Positions 31,880 through 39,350 of a stretch of DNA of 64,000 nt are shown piece after piece. The stretch is from Minwuia sp048007105 (GTDB lineage Bacteria > Pseudomonadota > Alphaproteobacteria > Minwuiales > Minwuiaceae), in contig NZ_CP180352.1 in assembly GCF_048007105.1 (NCBI RefSeq), positions 682,001 through 746,000 of the forward strand, read 5' to 3'. The position numbers were made by a program, and so were the translations under genes. How positions within the stretch are numbered: the stretch's first letter is position 1; every line of letters starts with the position of its first letter. The notes under the pieces were generated by a model. That model made no database searches. It had not been told where the DNA came from and was given only the letters and a program-made list of their open reading frames with translations.

Positions 31880-32371
31880 ATGACTTTCGAGAACCCGCAC
31901 GACACCGATCTGCCGCTGCTGGAAGAGGTGAAGCTTCAGGCGCGCGTCCTGCTGCCGGTCGTCCGCGCCATCCGGGAGAGGCTGGGCAAGGAGGAAGCCG
32001 ACCGGCTGATCGAAGCCGCCCTGCGGGACTGGTCGCGTGAGCTGCACCGCCGCATCGGCGCCGAGAAATCCCGCGACGCCCGCGAGCAGTGGGACGGCAT
32101 CTGGGCCGATCTGCGCCCCCGCATCGGCGACAGCATCGACAGGGAGATGCTGGAGGATACGGAGACGGTCCGGAACTACAACGTCACCCGCTGCGCCTAC
32201 GCCGAATTCTTCAAGGCGCTGGGCGAGCCCGAGCTGGGCAAGTTCCTGCTCTGCGACATCGATTTCGACATTGCCGAGGTCGGCGCGCCCGACGTCGAGT
32301 TCAAACGCACCCAGACCATCATGTCCGGCGCGCCCTACTGCGATTTCCGCTACCGGTTCAACAAGGGCTAG
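31880..32371 (+). CDS. L-2-amino-thiazoline-4-carboxylic acid hydrolase family protein
   Basis: A 163-residue protein of the ATC hydrolase family. The family motif is TRCAYAEFFKALGEPELGKFLLCDIDFD: Cys, then a second Cys-Asp pair, followed by KRTQTIMSGAPYCDFRYRF. The founding enzyme opens the thiazoline ring of ATC to give N-carbamoyl-cysteine. Many relatives have unknown substrates, so only the family is claimed. ATG 31880 has AAGGGGAGG upstream; the frame reaches back to 31760 without conserved content. Its TAG overlaps the TAG of the convergent dehydrogenase gene (shared CTAG). Confidence 0.82.
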   Translation: MTFENPHDTDLPLLEEVKLQARVLLPVVRAIRERLGKEEADRLIEAALRDWSRELHRRIGAEKSRDAREQWDGIWADLRPRIGDSIDREMLEDTETVRNYNVTRCAYAEFFKALGEPELGKFLLCDIDFDIAEVGAPDVEFKRTQTIMSGAPYCDFRYRFNKG

Positions 32372-34800
32372 CCCCGCATCCGCTCCCCGGCAGGGTCGAA
32401 CAGCGGGTCGGTCAGCAGTTCCGCTTTCCGGCGCTCGCCGATGATCTCGACCTCGAAGGGCGCATCTGCGGCCCCGGCGAACTCGGCGGGGACGTAGCCC
32501 ATCGCAACGGACGCGCCGGAGGCGTGCGCGAAACCGCCTGACGTGATCCAGCCCATCACCCTGCCGTCGATCCAGACCGGTTCGTCGCCGATCACGTCGG
32601 CGTCGCCGGCATCGACCTTCAGCGAGACCAGCTTCAGCTTCGGACCGTCGTCGCGCTCCTTCAGTGCCGCATCCCGGCCGATGAAGTCGTTCTTTCTTGC
32701 CCCGACGAAGCGCCCGAGATTGGCGGCATAGGGCCCGTAGATCGGCCGGTACTCGCGCGCCCAGGTGCCGAAATTCTTCTCCAACCGCAGCCCGTTCAGC
32801 GCCCGGCCGCCGAACAGGATCATGCCGTGATCCGCACCGGCCCTGCGTAACAGGTCGTAGAGCTGGGTCAGGTACTCGGCCTTCACCCAGATCTCGTAGC
32901 CGAGATCGCCGGTGAAGGTGATCTTGCCGACCTTTGCCGGGATCATGCCGAGATCCATCTCGCGGAAATCCATGAAGCGGAAGGCCGCCGCCGAAATATC
33001 CTCGCCGGTCACAGCCGCCAGCACCTCGCGCGCCTTCGGCCCGGCGATGGAGAGCCCGGTCAGTTCCAGCCCCAGAGGCCGCACGGTGACCCGCCCGTCA
33101 TCCGGCAGATGCGAGAGGAACCAGCGCATGTGATAGGTCTCTGCGACGCCAGAACCGAAGACGTAGAAGCGGTCCTCGGCGGCCTTGGCGACGGTGAAGT
33201 CGCCGATCAGTCCGCCCGCCGGGTTCAGCATGGGCGACAGCACGATCCGGCCGGTGCGCGGCATCCGGTTGGCGAGCAGATGGCTCAGCCAGACCTCGGC
33301 GCCCGGCCCGGTGACCTCGTATTTGGCGAAGTTCGAGATCTCGATCATGCCGACGCCCTGACGCACGCCGGCGCATTCCTTCGCCACCTGCGCGTGGCTG
33401 TTGGAACGCATGAAGGTGACGTCCTCGACCGGGTCCTTGCCCTTCTCCTGGAACCACAGCGCGTGCTCCAGCCCGAAGGACGCGCCCATCACCGCGTTCT
33501 CCGCCTTCAGCCGGTCATGGAGCGGCGAGGTCCGCAGCGGACGGCCCGCCTTCAGTTCCTCGTTCGGGAAGGTGATCGAGAAGCGGCGGGAGTAGTTCTC
33601 CTGCACCTTGGCCGAGGTGTAGGCCATGGTCGCCCAGTCGCCGTAGCGGGCGACGTCCATCGCCCAGACATCGAAGGCTGGATCGCCGTTCACGATCCAG
33701 TTCGACAGCGCCAGCCCGACGCCGCCGCCCTGGCTGAATCCCGCCATCACGCCGCAGGCGCACCAGTAGTTCCTGAGCCCCCGGACCGGGCCGACCAGGG
33801 GGTTGCCGTCGGGCGCGAAGGTGAAGGGGCCGTTGATGATCTGCTTGATCCCGGCGCGTTCGAAGGCGGGGAAATGGGCGAAGCCCCGCTCCAGCGACGG
33901 CGTGATGCGGTCGATGTCGGGCTGCAGCAGTTCGTGGCCGAACTCCCAGGGCGTCTCCTTCGGCGACCAGGGCACGCAGGCGCGCTCATAGGTGCCCATC
34001 AGCATGCCCTTGCGCTCCTGGCGCATGTAGATCTCGCCGCCGAAATCGACCGCGTGCAGCACCTCCTTGCCGGTGCTTTCGTTGAACTCGATGACCTCGG
34101 GCATGTCCTCGGTCAGCAGGTACATGTGCTCCATGGCCAGTACCGGCAGTTCGAGCCCCGCCATGCGGCCGACCTCGCGCGCCCAGAGCCCGCCGGCATT
34201 GACGATGTGCTCGGCGTGGACCGTGCCCTGCTCGGTGACCACGTCCCAGGATCCGTCCGGGTGCTGGGCCAGTTCGACGACCCGGTTGCGCAGCACGATC
34301 TCGGCCCCGTTCATCCGCGCCGACTTCGCATAGGCATGGGTGACGCCGGAGGGGTCGAGATGGCCGTCCTCGTGGCTGAACATGGCGCCGACGAAGTACT
34401 TCTCCTCCAGCAGCGGGAAGAGCTCCTTCGCCTCCTTCACCGAGATCAGGTCGTATTCGATACCCAGATAGCGCCCGCGCGCCTGCGCCATCTTCAGCCA
34501 CTGCATCCGCTCGGGCGTGTCGGCCAGCAGGACGCCGCCGGTGAGGTGCACGCCGCAATCCTGGCCGGACTTCTCCTCGATCTCCTTGTAGAGGTCGATG
34601 GTGTAGCGCTGCAGCTTGGCGACGTTGGGATCGCCGTTCAGCGTGTGCATGCCGCCCGCCGCGTGCCAGGTGGAGCCCGATGTCAGTTCGGAGCGTTCGA
34701 TCAACATGACATCCGTCCAGCCGAGCTTCGTCAGGTGGTAGAGCACGCTGGCGCCGACGACGCCGCCGCCGATGACGACGACCTGGGCTGAATCTTTCAT
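32368..34800 (-). CDS. GcvT-family FAD-dependent dehydrogenase (dimethylglycine/sarcosine dehydrogenase type)
   Basis: An 810-residue two-module enzyme. The N-terminal amine-oxidase module has the FAD site VVVIGGGVVGASVLYHL and STWHAAGG, whose His is the usual covalent FAD site of dimethylglycine and sarcosine dehydrogenases. The C-terminal module is a folate-binding GcvT domain (GVGMIEISNFAKYEVTGPGA, then TGDLGYEIWV). Such enzymes oxidatively remove an N-methyl group and pass the one-carbon unit to tetrahydrofolate. The exact substrate is not readable. It is downstream of the DddP-like gene, with an 87-bp repeat between them. Confidence 0.9.
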   Translation of the reverse strand: MKDSAQVVVIGGGVVGASVLYHLTKLGWTDVMLIERSELTSGSTWHAAGGMHTLNGDPNVAKLQRYTIDLYKEIEEKSGQDCGVHLTGGVLLADTPERMQWLKMAQARGRYLGIEYDLISVKEAKELFPLLEEKYFVGAMFSHEDGHLDPSGVTHAYAKSARMNGAEIVLRNRVVELAQHPDGSWDVVTEQGTVHAEHIVNAGGLWAREVGRMAGLELPVLAMEHMYLLTEDMPEVIEFNESTGKEVLHAVDFGGEIYMRQERKGMLMGTYERACVPWSPKETPWEFGHELLQPDIDRITPSLERGFAHFPAFERAGIKQIINGPFTFAPDGNPLVGPVRGLRNYWCACGVMAGFSQGGGVGLALSNWIVNGDPAFDVWAMDVARYGDWATMAYTSAKVQENYSRRFSITFPNEELKAGRPLRTSPLHDRLKAENAVMGASFGLEHALWFQEKGKDPVEDVTFMRSNSHAQVAKECAGVRQGVGMIEISNFAKYEVTGPGAEVWLSHLLANRMPRTGRIVLSPMLNPAGGLIGDFTVAKAAEDRFYVFGSGVAETYHMRWFLSHLPDDGRVTVRPLGLELTGLSIAGPKAREVLAAVTGEDISAAAFRFMDFREMDLGMIPAKVGKITFTGDLGYEIWVKAEYLTQLYDLLRRAGADHGMILFGGRALNGLRLEKNFGTWAREYRPIYGPYAANLGRFVGARKNDFIGRDAALKERDDGPKLKLVSLKVDAGDADVIGDEPVWIDGRVMGWITSGGFAHASGASVAMGYVPAEFAGAADAPFEVEIIGERRKAELLTDPLFDPAGERMRG

Positions 34801-34843
34801 GTCAGAGCTTCCTGTTTCTCGGCGTTGACGACGGGTTCGGTCT

Positions 34844-34930
34844 TGTCACCCCCGCTTCATGCGGGGGTCCGGTGCGGCTTCGCCGCAATTCTGATGATCG
34901 ACCGGATGCCCGCACAAGGCGGGCATGACA
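34844..34930. repeat. 87-bp inverted-terminal element (family C), copy 2
   Basis: TGTCACCCCCGCTTCATGCG at the left and GGCGGGCATGACA at the right, with a GCGGCTTCGCCGC middle hairpin. The middle loop differs from copy 1 while its stem is preserved. It lies between the start of the GcvT-type gene and the stop of the DddP-like gene. Confidence 0.85.
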
Positions 34931-34958
34931 GGCTGCAGGGACAAGTTCGCCGGCCCTG

Positions 34959-36155
34959 TCACAGCCAGTGATCCTCGAAGGGGAAGCTGGAGAGCCGCCT
35001 CGCGCCGTCGGCGGTGATCAGCACCTGCTCCTCCAGCTTGATGCATTCGCGGCCGCCGACACGGCCGACCAGGCTCTCGACGCAGACCACCGCGTTTTCT
35101 TCCAGATGCCCGTCATAGCCCGAATGGGCGAAGTCCTGGATGTAGGGGACGGCCGGGTACTCGTCGCAGAGACCGACGCCGTGGACGACGACCGAGTAGC
35201 GGTTGCCGACGCAGTCCTCCGGCAGAGGCGAGCCGCGCTCCGAGATCTCCCGGAAACTGAGCCCCGGCTTCAGCATGGCGATGTTGTCCTCGATCTGCCG
35301 CCGCGCCGTCTCGTAGAGCCAGCGCTGTTCGTCGGAGGGCTTGCCGCCGCCGCAGAGCCAGCTCCGCGAGAGGTCCGAGCAATAGCCGCCCGGCCCGACC
35401 AGATCGGTGTCGAAGCTCATGATGTCGCCGGCCTCGATCACGCGGTGATTGCACTCGCGGAACCACGGGTTGGTCCGCGGGCCGGAGGTCAGCAGCCGCG
35501 TCTCGATCCATTCGCCGCCCAGCTCGGCGTTCACCTGGTTCAGGATCGACCAGAGATAGTTCTCGGTGATGCCGGGGCGGAAGACCTCCCGCATCCGCCA
35601 CATCGCCGCCTCGCAGGCGTCGACCGCCTCCTGCATCGCGGCGATCTCGATGTCGTTCTTGATGAAGCGGGCGAGTTCCATCACCTCCTGCCCGTTCTCG
35701 ACCAGCACGCCCCGCTTCAGCAGGGCCAGCAGGCCGTGGGGCTCGATCTTGTCGATCGCCAGCCGGCGGTTGTTGCCGCCATATGTGCGGACCAGATCGT
35801 CGATCTCGCGGGCGAACTGCTTCGCGCGGTCCTCCATCAGCGGCCCGTCGCCGAAATAGAAATACGACCGGGCGCCGCGGATCTCGTCCACGACCTCGAT
35901 GCCTTCCGACAGGTGCTTCGTGGCGTGGAAATCGAACACGATCACCGGGCCGTCGGTGGCGATGAAGGCGTAGCGGACGGCGTTGTGCATCGTCCACACC
36001 TGCATGTTCGAGGTGTCGGTGGCGTAGCGAATGTTCACCGGGTCGTAGAGCAGGATGCCCGCCAGCTCGCGCTCCTGCAGCTTCTCCCGCACCCGGCCGA
36101 GCCGCCAGGCCCGCAACGCGCGGCGGTCGACCTTCGTATCGTGAAAGACGGTCAT
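34959..36155 (-). CDS. M24-fold metalloenzyme, DddP-like (candidate DMSP lyase)
   Basis: A 398-residue creatinase/prolidase-fold protein. Strong blocks shared with DddP as I recall it: LYDPVNIRYATDTSNMQ, GGEWIETRLLTSGPRTNPWF, MSFDTDLVG, CSDLSRSW and VHGVGLCDEYP. Putative metal ligands Asp249, Asp251, Asp261, His325, Glu360 and Glu375, plus Tyr320 and Asp331, are spaced exactly as Asp295/297/307, His371, Glu406/421, Tyr366 and Asp377 of characterised DddP (numbers from memory). It lacks about 46 N-terminal residues of DddP. Possible reaction: cleavage of DMSP to acrylate and DMS. Alternative: another C-N or C-S hydrolase of the M24 fold. Confidence 0.8.
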   Translation of the reverse strand: MTVFHDTKVDRRALRAWRLGRVREKLQERELAGILLYDPVNIRYATDTSNMQVWTMHNAVRYAFIATDGPVIVFDFHATKHLSEGIEVVDEIRGARSYFYFGDGPLMEDRAKQFAREIDDLVRTYGGNNRRLAIDKIEPHGLLALLKRGVLVENGQEVMELARFIKNDIEIAAMQEAVDACEAAMWRMREVFRPGITENYLWSILNQVNAELGGEWIETRLLTSGPRTNPWFRECNHRVIEAGDIMSFDTDLVGPGGYCSDLSRSWLCGGGKPSDEQRWLYETARRQIEDNIAMLKPGLSFREISERGSPLPEDCVGNRYSVVVHGVGLCDEYPAVPYIQDFAHSGYDGHLEENAVVCVESLVGRVGGRECIKLEEQVLITADGARRLSSFPFEDHWL

Positions 36156-36199
36156 GGCGTTCCCACCGTCGAAGAAAGCCGATCAGGAACACCCACCCG

Positions 36200-36270
36200 T
36201 CCCGGGACTTGATCCCGGGACCCAGAGCGGCGGCCAGCTCGGAACTGGGCAGCGGGATCAAGTCCCGCTG
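36200..36270. repeat. paired TTGA-core palindromes (family B), copy 1
   Basis: First hairpin 36200-36220 (arms TCCCGGGA, centre CTTGA), then ACCCAG, a 29-bp gap, and the second hairpin 36250-36270 (arms CAGCGGGA, centre TCAAG) followed by CGGG. The same two-hairpin order recurs at 42113-42210 and 43995-44080. Confidence 0.85.
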
Positions 36271-36307
36271 CGGGCCGAATTTCCGGATCTCGCTTCGTCG
36301 CCATCGC

Positions 36308-37885
36308 TCAGAAATCCGTCGGGGCGCCGCCCTCTTCGGTGCGGCGACGGACGAAGGCGTCCAGTTCCTCCCGCGCCGCCGGGTCCATGGCGGGCGGTTC
36401 GTAGGCGGCGATCATGTCCCTGTAGATCCGGTTGGCGGTGCCGTAGGCCTCCGGCCGGCCCGCCTCCTCCCAGCTCTCGAAATTGCGCCAGTCGGAAATC
36501 ATCGGATTGTAGAAGGCGGTCTTGTAGCGGCTCTGCGTGTGGGCGCAGCCGAAGAAGTGGCCGCCCGGCCCGACCTCCCGCATGGCGTCCAGGGCCAGAT
36601 CGTCGGGCGTCACGCCGATCGGTGTCAGGAACTCGCTGACCATCTGCAGCAGGTCGGCGTCGAGCACGAACTTCTCGAAGGAGGTGTGCAGCCCGCCTTC
36701 CATCCAGCCGAGCCCATGCTTCAGCATGTTCACCCCGCCCATCACCGCGCCCCAGAGCGAGAAGACGCTTTCATAGGCCGCCTGCGCGTCCAGGGTATTG
36801 GCCGCGTTCACGTTCGACGAGCGATAGGGCAGCCGGTAGCGGCGGGCGAGCTGGCCGCCGATGATCGAGGTGCGCATGGCCTCAGGCGTGCCGAAGGCCG
36901 GGGCGCCGGACTTCATGTCCACATTGGAGGTGAAACCGCCATAGACGAAGGGCGCGCCGGGCTGGTTCACCTGCGCGAAGACGAGCCCAGCCAGCGCCTC
37001 GGCGTTCTGTTGCACCAGCGCGCCGGCCAGCGTCACCGGCGCCATCGCGCCCGCCAGCGTGAACGGCGTCAGCACGACCGGCTGGCCGCGCCGGCCCAGC
37101 TGGATCATGCCCTCCAGCATCGGCGTATCCAGCCTGAGCGGCGAGGACGAGTTGATGATCGAGATCACCGACGGTTCGCGGCTGAAGGTCTCGTCGTCGA
37201 CCTGGCGCGCGATCCGGGCTAGCTCCATGCCGTCGCAGATCCGCTCCCGGCCCAGGCTGTAGGCGTGGATCGCCTTGTCCGACATGGTCAGCATGTCCGA
37301 CAGCGCCTCCAGATGCCGGACCGACGGGTGGATATCGACCGGCTCGACGGGATAGCCGCCCCACATGTGGACCGCGTTGAACATGTGCCCGAGCTTCAGG
37401 AAGTTGCGATAGTCCTCGCGGTTGCCTGGCCGCCGCCCGCCCTCCAGGTCGGAGGCGTTCGGCGCGCTGGCCGCGGCGCAATAGACCAGATAGCCCTCGC
37501 CGAAGCGGACAGAGTGTTCCGGATTGCGGGCGTGCAGGGTGAAGGCTTCCGGGGCCTTGCCGATGGCGTCCTCGACCATCGCCGGATCGAAGCGGACGCG
37601 GTCGGAATTGGGATCCACATCGGCGCCGGCGGCCTTCAGCATCGCCTTCGCCTCGTCGTGGATGAAGTCGATGCCGATTTCCTTCAGCACCTCCAGCGAG
37701 GCGGCATGGATCGATTCCAGTTCGTCGGCGGACAGCAGTTCCGTGGGCGGAAACGGCAGTTTCGGCTGGCGGAAAGGCCGCTGTTCGACGACCGGTCTCA
37801 CCTCGGATCCGGCGTCGCCGCCGCCGCGCCTGCGGCCTCTCCTGCGGCGTCCGCCGCCGTCCGAAGCCGCCTGATCCTCCTGCAT
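36308..37885 (-). CDS. trimethylamine methyltransferase family protein (MttB-like, non-pyrrolysine)
   Basis: A 525-residue MttB-superfamily protein. The TIM-barrel core is recognisable in SADELESIHAASLEVLKEIGIDF, the FGEGYLVYCAAASAPNASD segment and the late GPGGHFFGCAHTQSRYKTAFYNP. It reads through without an in-frame amber codon, so it is a non-Pyl member; those characterised demethylate quaternary amines such as glycine betaine or carnitine using a corrinoid protein. No corrinoid protein gene lies in the window. Residues 10-23 form a Gly/Arg-rich tract (GGGRRRRGRRRGGG). ATG 37885 has a GGGAGGGG site. Upstream of the DddP-like gene on the same strand. Confidence 0.88.
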   Translation of the reverse strand: MQEDQAASDGGGRRRRGRRRGGGDAGSEVRPVVEQRPFRQPKLPFPPTELLSADELESIHAASLEVLKEIGIDFIHDEAKAMLKAAGADVDPNSDRVRFDPAMVEDAIGKAPEAFTLHARNPEHSVRFGEGYLVYCAAASAPNASDLEGGRRPGNREDYRNFLKLGHMFNAVHMWGGYPVEPVDIHPSVRHLEALSDMLTMSDKAIHAYSLGRERICDGMELARIARQVDDETFSREPSVISIINSSSPLRLDTPMLEGMIQLGRRGQPVVLTPFTLAGAMAPVTLAGALVQQNAEALAGLVFAQVNQPGAPFVYGGFTSNVDMKSGAPAFGTPEAMRTSIIGGQLARRYRLPYRSSNVNAANTLDAQAAYESVFSLWGAVMGGVNMLKHGLGWMEGGLHTSFEKFVLDADLLQMVSEFLTPIGVTPDDLALDAMREVGPGGHFFGCAHTQSRYKTAFYNPMISDWRNFESWEEAGRPEAYGTANRIYRDMIAAYEPPAMDPAAREELDAFVRRRTEEGGAPTDF

Positions 37886-38417
37886 CCGCCCCTCCCTGAT
37901 GAACGGTCCGGAATGGACGCGTCCACCGCGCAAGTCTGACACCGCTTTTCGCCGCGTGCCATCGCCCGCCTGCGTCCATTGCTGTTCCAGATGCGGCGCA
38001 TGGGTGTCGCATCGTGCGGCCGGACGCGAACTGCCGTCCCCGGCGCAAGCCGAAGAACGCCCCGGCAGTTCAAATGCCCTCCCCCTCCGAGGGGGAGGGT
38101 TGGGTGGGGGTGGGAGAAGCTCGGAAACCGCCCGTCTGGGGATGGCTGGGTCGGCCAGACGGGCGGCTCAGTCCTTGCCGGAAGAATCTGAGCCGCGCTG
38201 CGTGCCAGCCGGACCATCCCACGCAGCGCGGTTTCACTTACCCCCACCCGTCGCTGCGCGCCGGCCTCCCCCTGCCAGGGGGAGGCTCTCGCTTCTTCAT
38301 ATTGGTCAGTCCCCGGGTCGAGCCCGGGGGCTTCAGATTACCTGGAACCATCGGGTGCGCTTGAGCGCGGGTCCGCTTCGTTGCACTCTCGTCGCATGAC
38401 AGCCTGGGGAGGATGAG
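37886..38417. other. structured 530-bp intergenic region
   Basis: No credible gene. From about 38078 to 38330 it is almost entirely inverted repeats: a CCCTCCCCCT/AGGGGGAGGG hairpin, the inverted hairpin pair at 38124-38235, a CCTCCCCCTGCCAGGGGGAG hairpin, and a TTGA-core relative at 38311-38330 (CCCCGGGTCGAGCCCGGGG). It separates the divergent MttB and enoyl-CoA hydratase genes and must include both promoters. Confidence 0.6.
38124..38235. repeat. inverted pair of hairpin modules (BIME-like)
   Basis: Left module: GAAACCGC, stem CCGTCTGG, GGATGG plus 9 nt, stem CCAGACGG, GCGGCTCAG. The right module, read on the other strand, is GAAACCGC, stem GCTGCGTG, GGATGG plus 9 nt, stem CACGCAGC, GCGGCTCAG. 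Flanks and the GGATGG loop are identical while the 8-bp stems differ with pairing preserved. Confidence 0.85.
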
Positions 38418-39227
38418 ATGTCAGACCGTTACGCCGAATTCACCACCTTCGAGATCGACTATCCGGCCGAGCGCGTGCTCCGCCTGACGCTGAACAATCC
38501 GAAGACGCTGAATTCGCTGGACCAGACCGGCCACAACCACATGACCTATGTCTGGAACGCCATCGACAAGGATCCGGACATCTCGGCCGTGATCCTGACC
38601 GGCAAGGGCAAGGCCTTCTCCGCCGGCGGCGACTTCAAGATGATCGGCCAGATGGTCGAGGACTATCACGCCCGCGTCCGCTCCTGGAAGGAAGCCAAGG
38701 ACCTCGTCTACAACATCATCAACTGCGGCAAGCCCATCGTCAGCGCCATCAATGGCGTCGCCGTGGGCGCGGGTCTGGTGGCCGGGCTGTTGTCCGACAT
38801 CTCCATCGCCGCCAAGTCGGCGAAGATCGTCGATGGGCACACCCGCCTCGGCGTCGCCGCGGGCGATCATGCGGTGATCAACTGGCCGCTGCTCTGCGGC
38901 ATGGCCAAGGCGAAGTACCACCTGATGCTGTGCGAGCCGATGACCGGCGAGGAGGCCGAGCGCATGGGCCTCATCAGCCTGGCGGTCGAGGATGACGAGC
39001 TTCAGGCCAAGGCGCTGGAGATCGCGACGCGGCTGGCCAATGGCGCGCCCTCGGCGCTGCGCTTCACCAAGTATGCGCTGAACAACTGGTACCGCATGGC
39101 CGGCCCGTCCTTCGACGCCTCGGTGGCGCTGGAGATGCTGGGCTTCACCAGCCCCGAGGTGGTCGAGGGCCTGGCGAGCCACCTTGAAAAGCGGCAGCCG
39201 AAGTTCGACCCCGAAAGCGACGCCTGA
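38418..39227 (+). CDS. enoyl-CoA hydratase/isomerase family protein
   Basis: A 269-residue crotonase-fold protein. The oxyanion-hole peptides are present (FSAGGDFKM and NGVAVGAGLVAGLLSDISIA). Where hydratases carry catalytic glutamates, it reads HTRLGVAAGDHAVINWPL; no Glu is at the first expected site, so the reaction (hydratase, isomerase or hydrolase) is uncertain. Start ATG 38418 has GGGGAGGATGAG upstream. It might act on CoA thioesters made by the nearby acyl-CoA ligase, but nothing proves it. Confidence 0.86.
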   Translation: MSDRYAEFTTFEIDYPAERVLRLTLNNPKTLNSLDQTGHNHMTYVWNAIDKDPDISAVILTGKGKAFSAGGDFKMIGQMVEDYHARVRSWKEAKDLVYNIINCGKPIVSAINGVAVGAGLVAGLLSDISIAAKSAKIVDGHTRLGVAAGDHAVINWPLLCGMAKAKYHLMLCEPMTGEEAERMGLISLAVEDDELQAKALEIATRLANGAPSALRFTKYALNNWYRMAGPSFDASVALEMLGFTSPEVVEGLASHLEKRQPKFDPESDA

Positions 39228-39282
39228 GCGCAGTCCTGCACGGCTGAACAGGATCAAGAACACACTGGAAGTGGACAGTGCC

Positions 39283-39293
39283 GGGGGGGGGGG
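39283..39293. repeat. homopolymeric G11 tract upstream of beta-propeller gene
   Basis: Eleven consecutive G residues, 57 bp before the start codon of the beta-propeller gene. Long mononucleotide tracts are rare and unstable; it may sit in the promoter or leader. It is also a place where read errors are common. Confidence 0.8.
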
Positions 39294-39350
39294 TGACACT
39301 CTCTGCCAGAGAAGAAGTGCGCACCAAGCGTACGACTCAGGGAGGATACC

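Noticed and set aside
32368..32371. Overlapping stop codons (CTAG) as sign of gene fusion or truncation
   Set aside because: Both convergent proteins have normal C-termini; a shared CTAG is a simple tight convergent arrangement.
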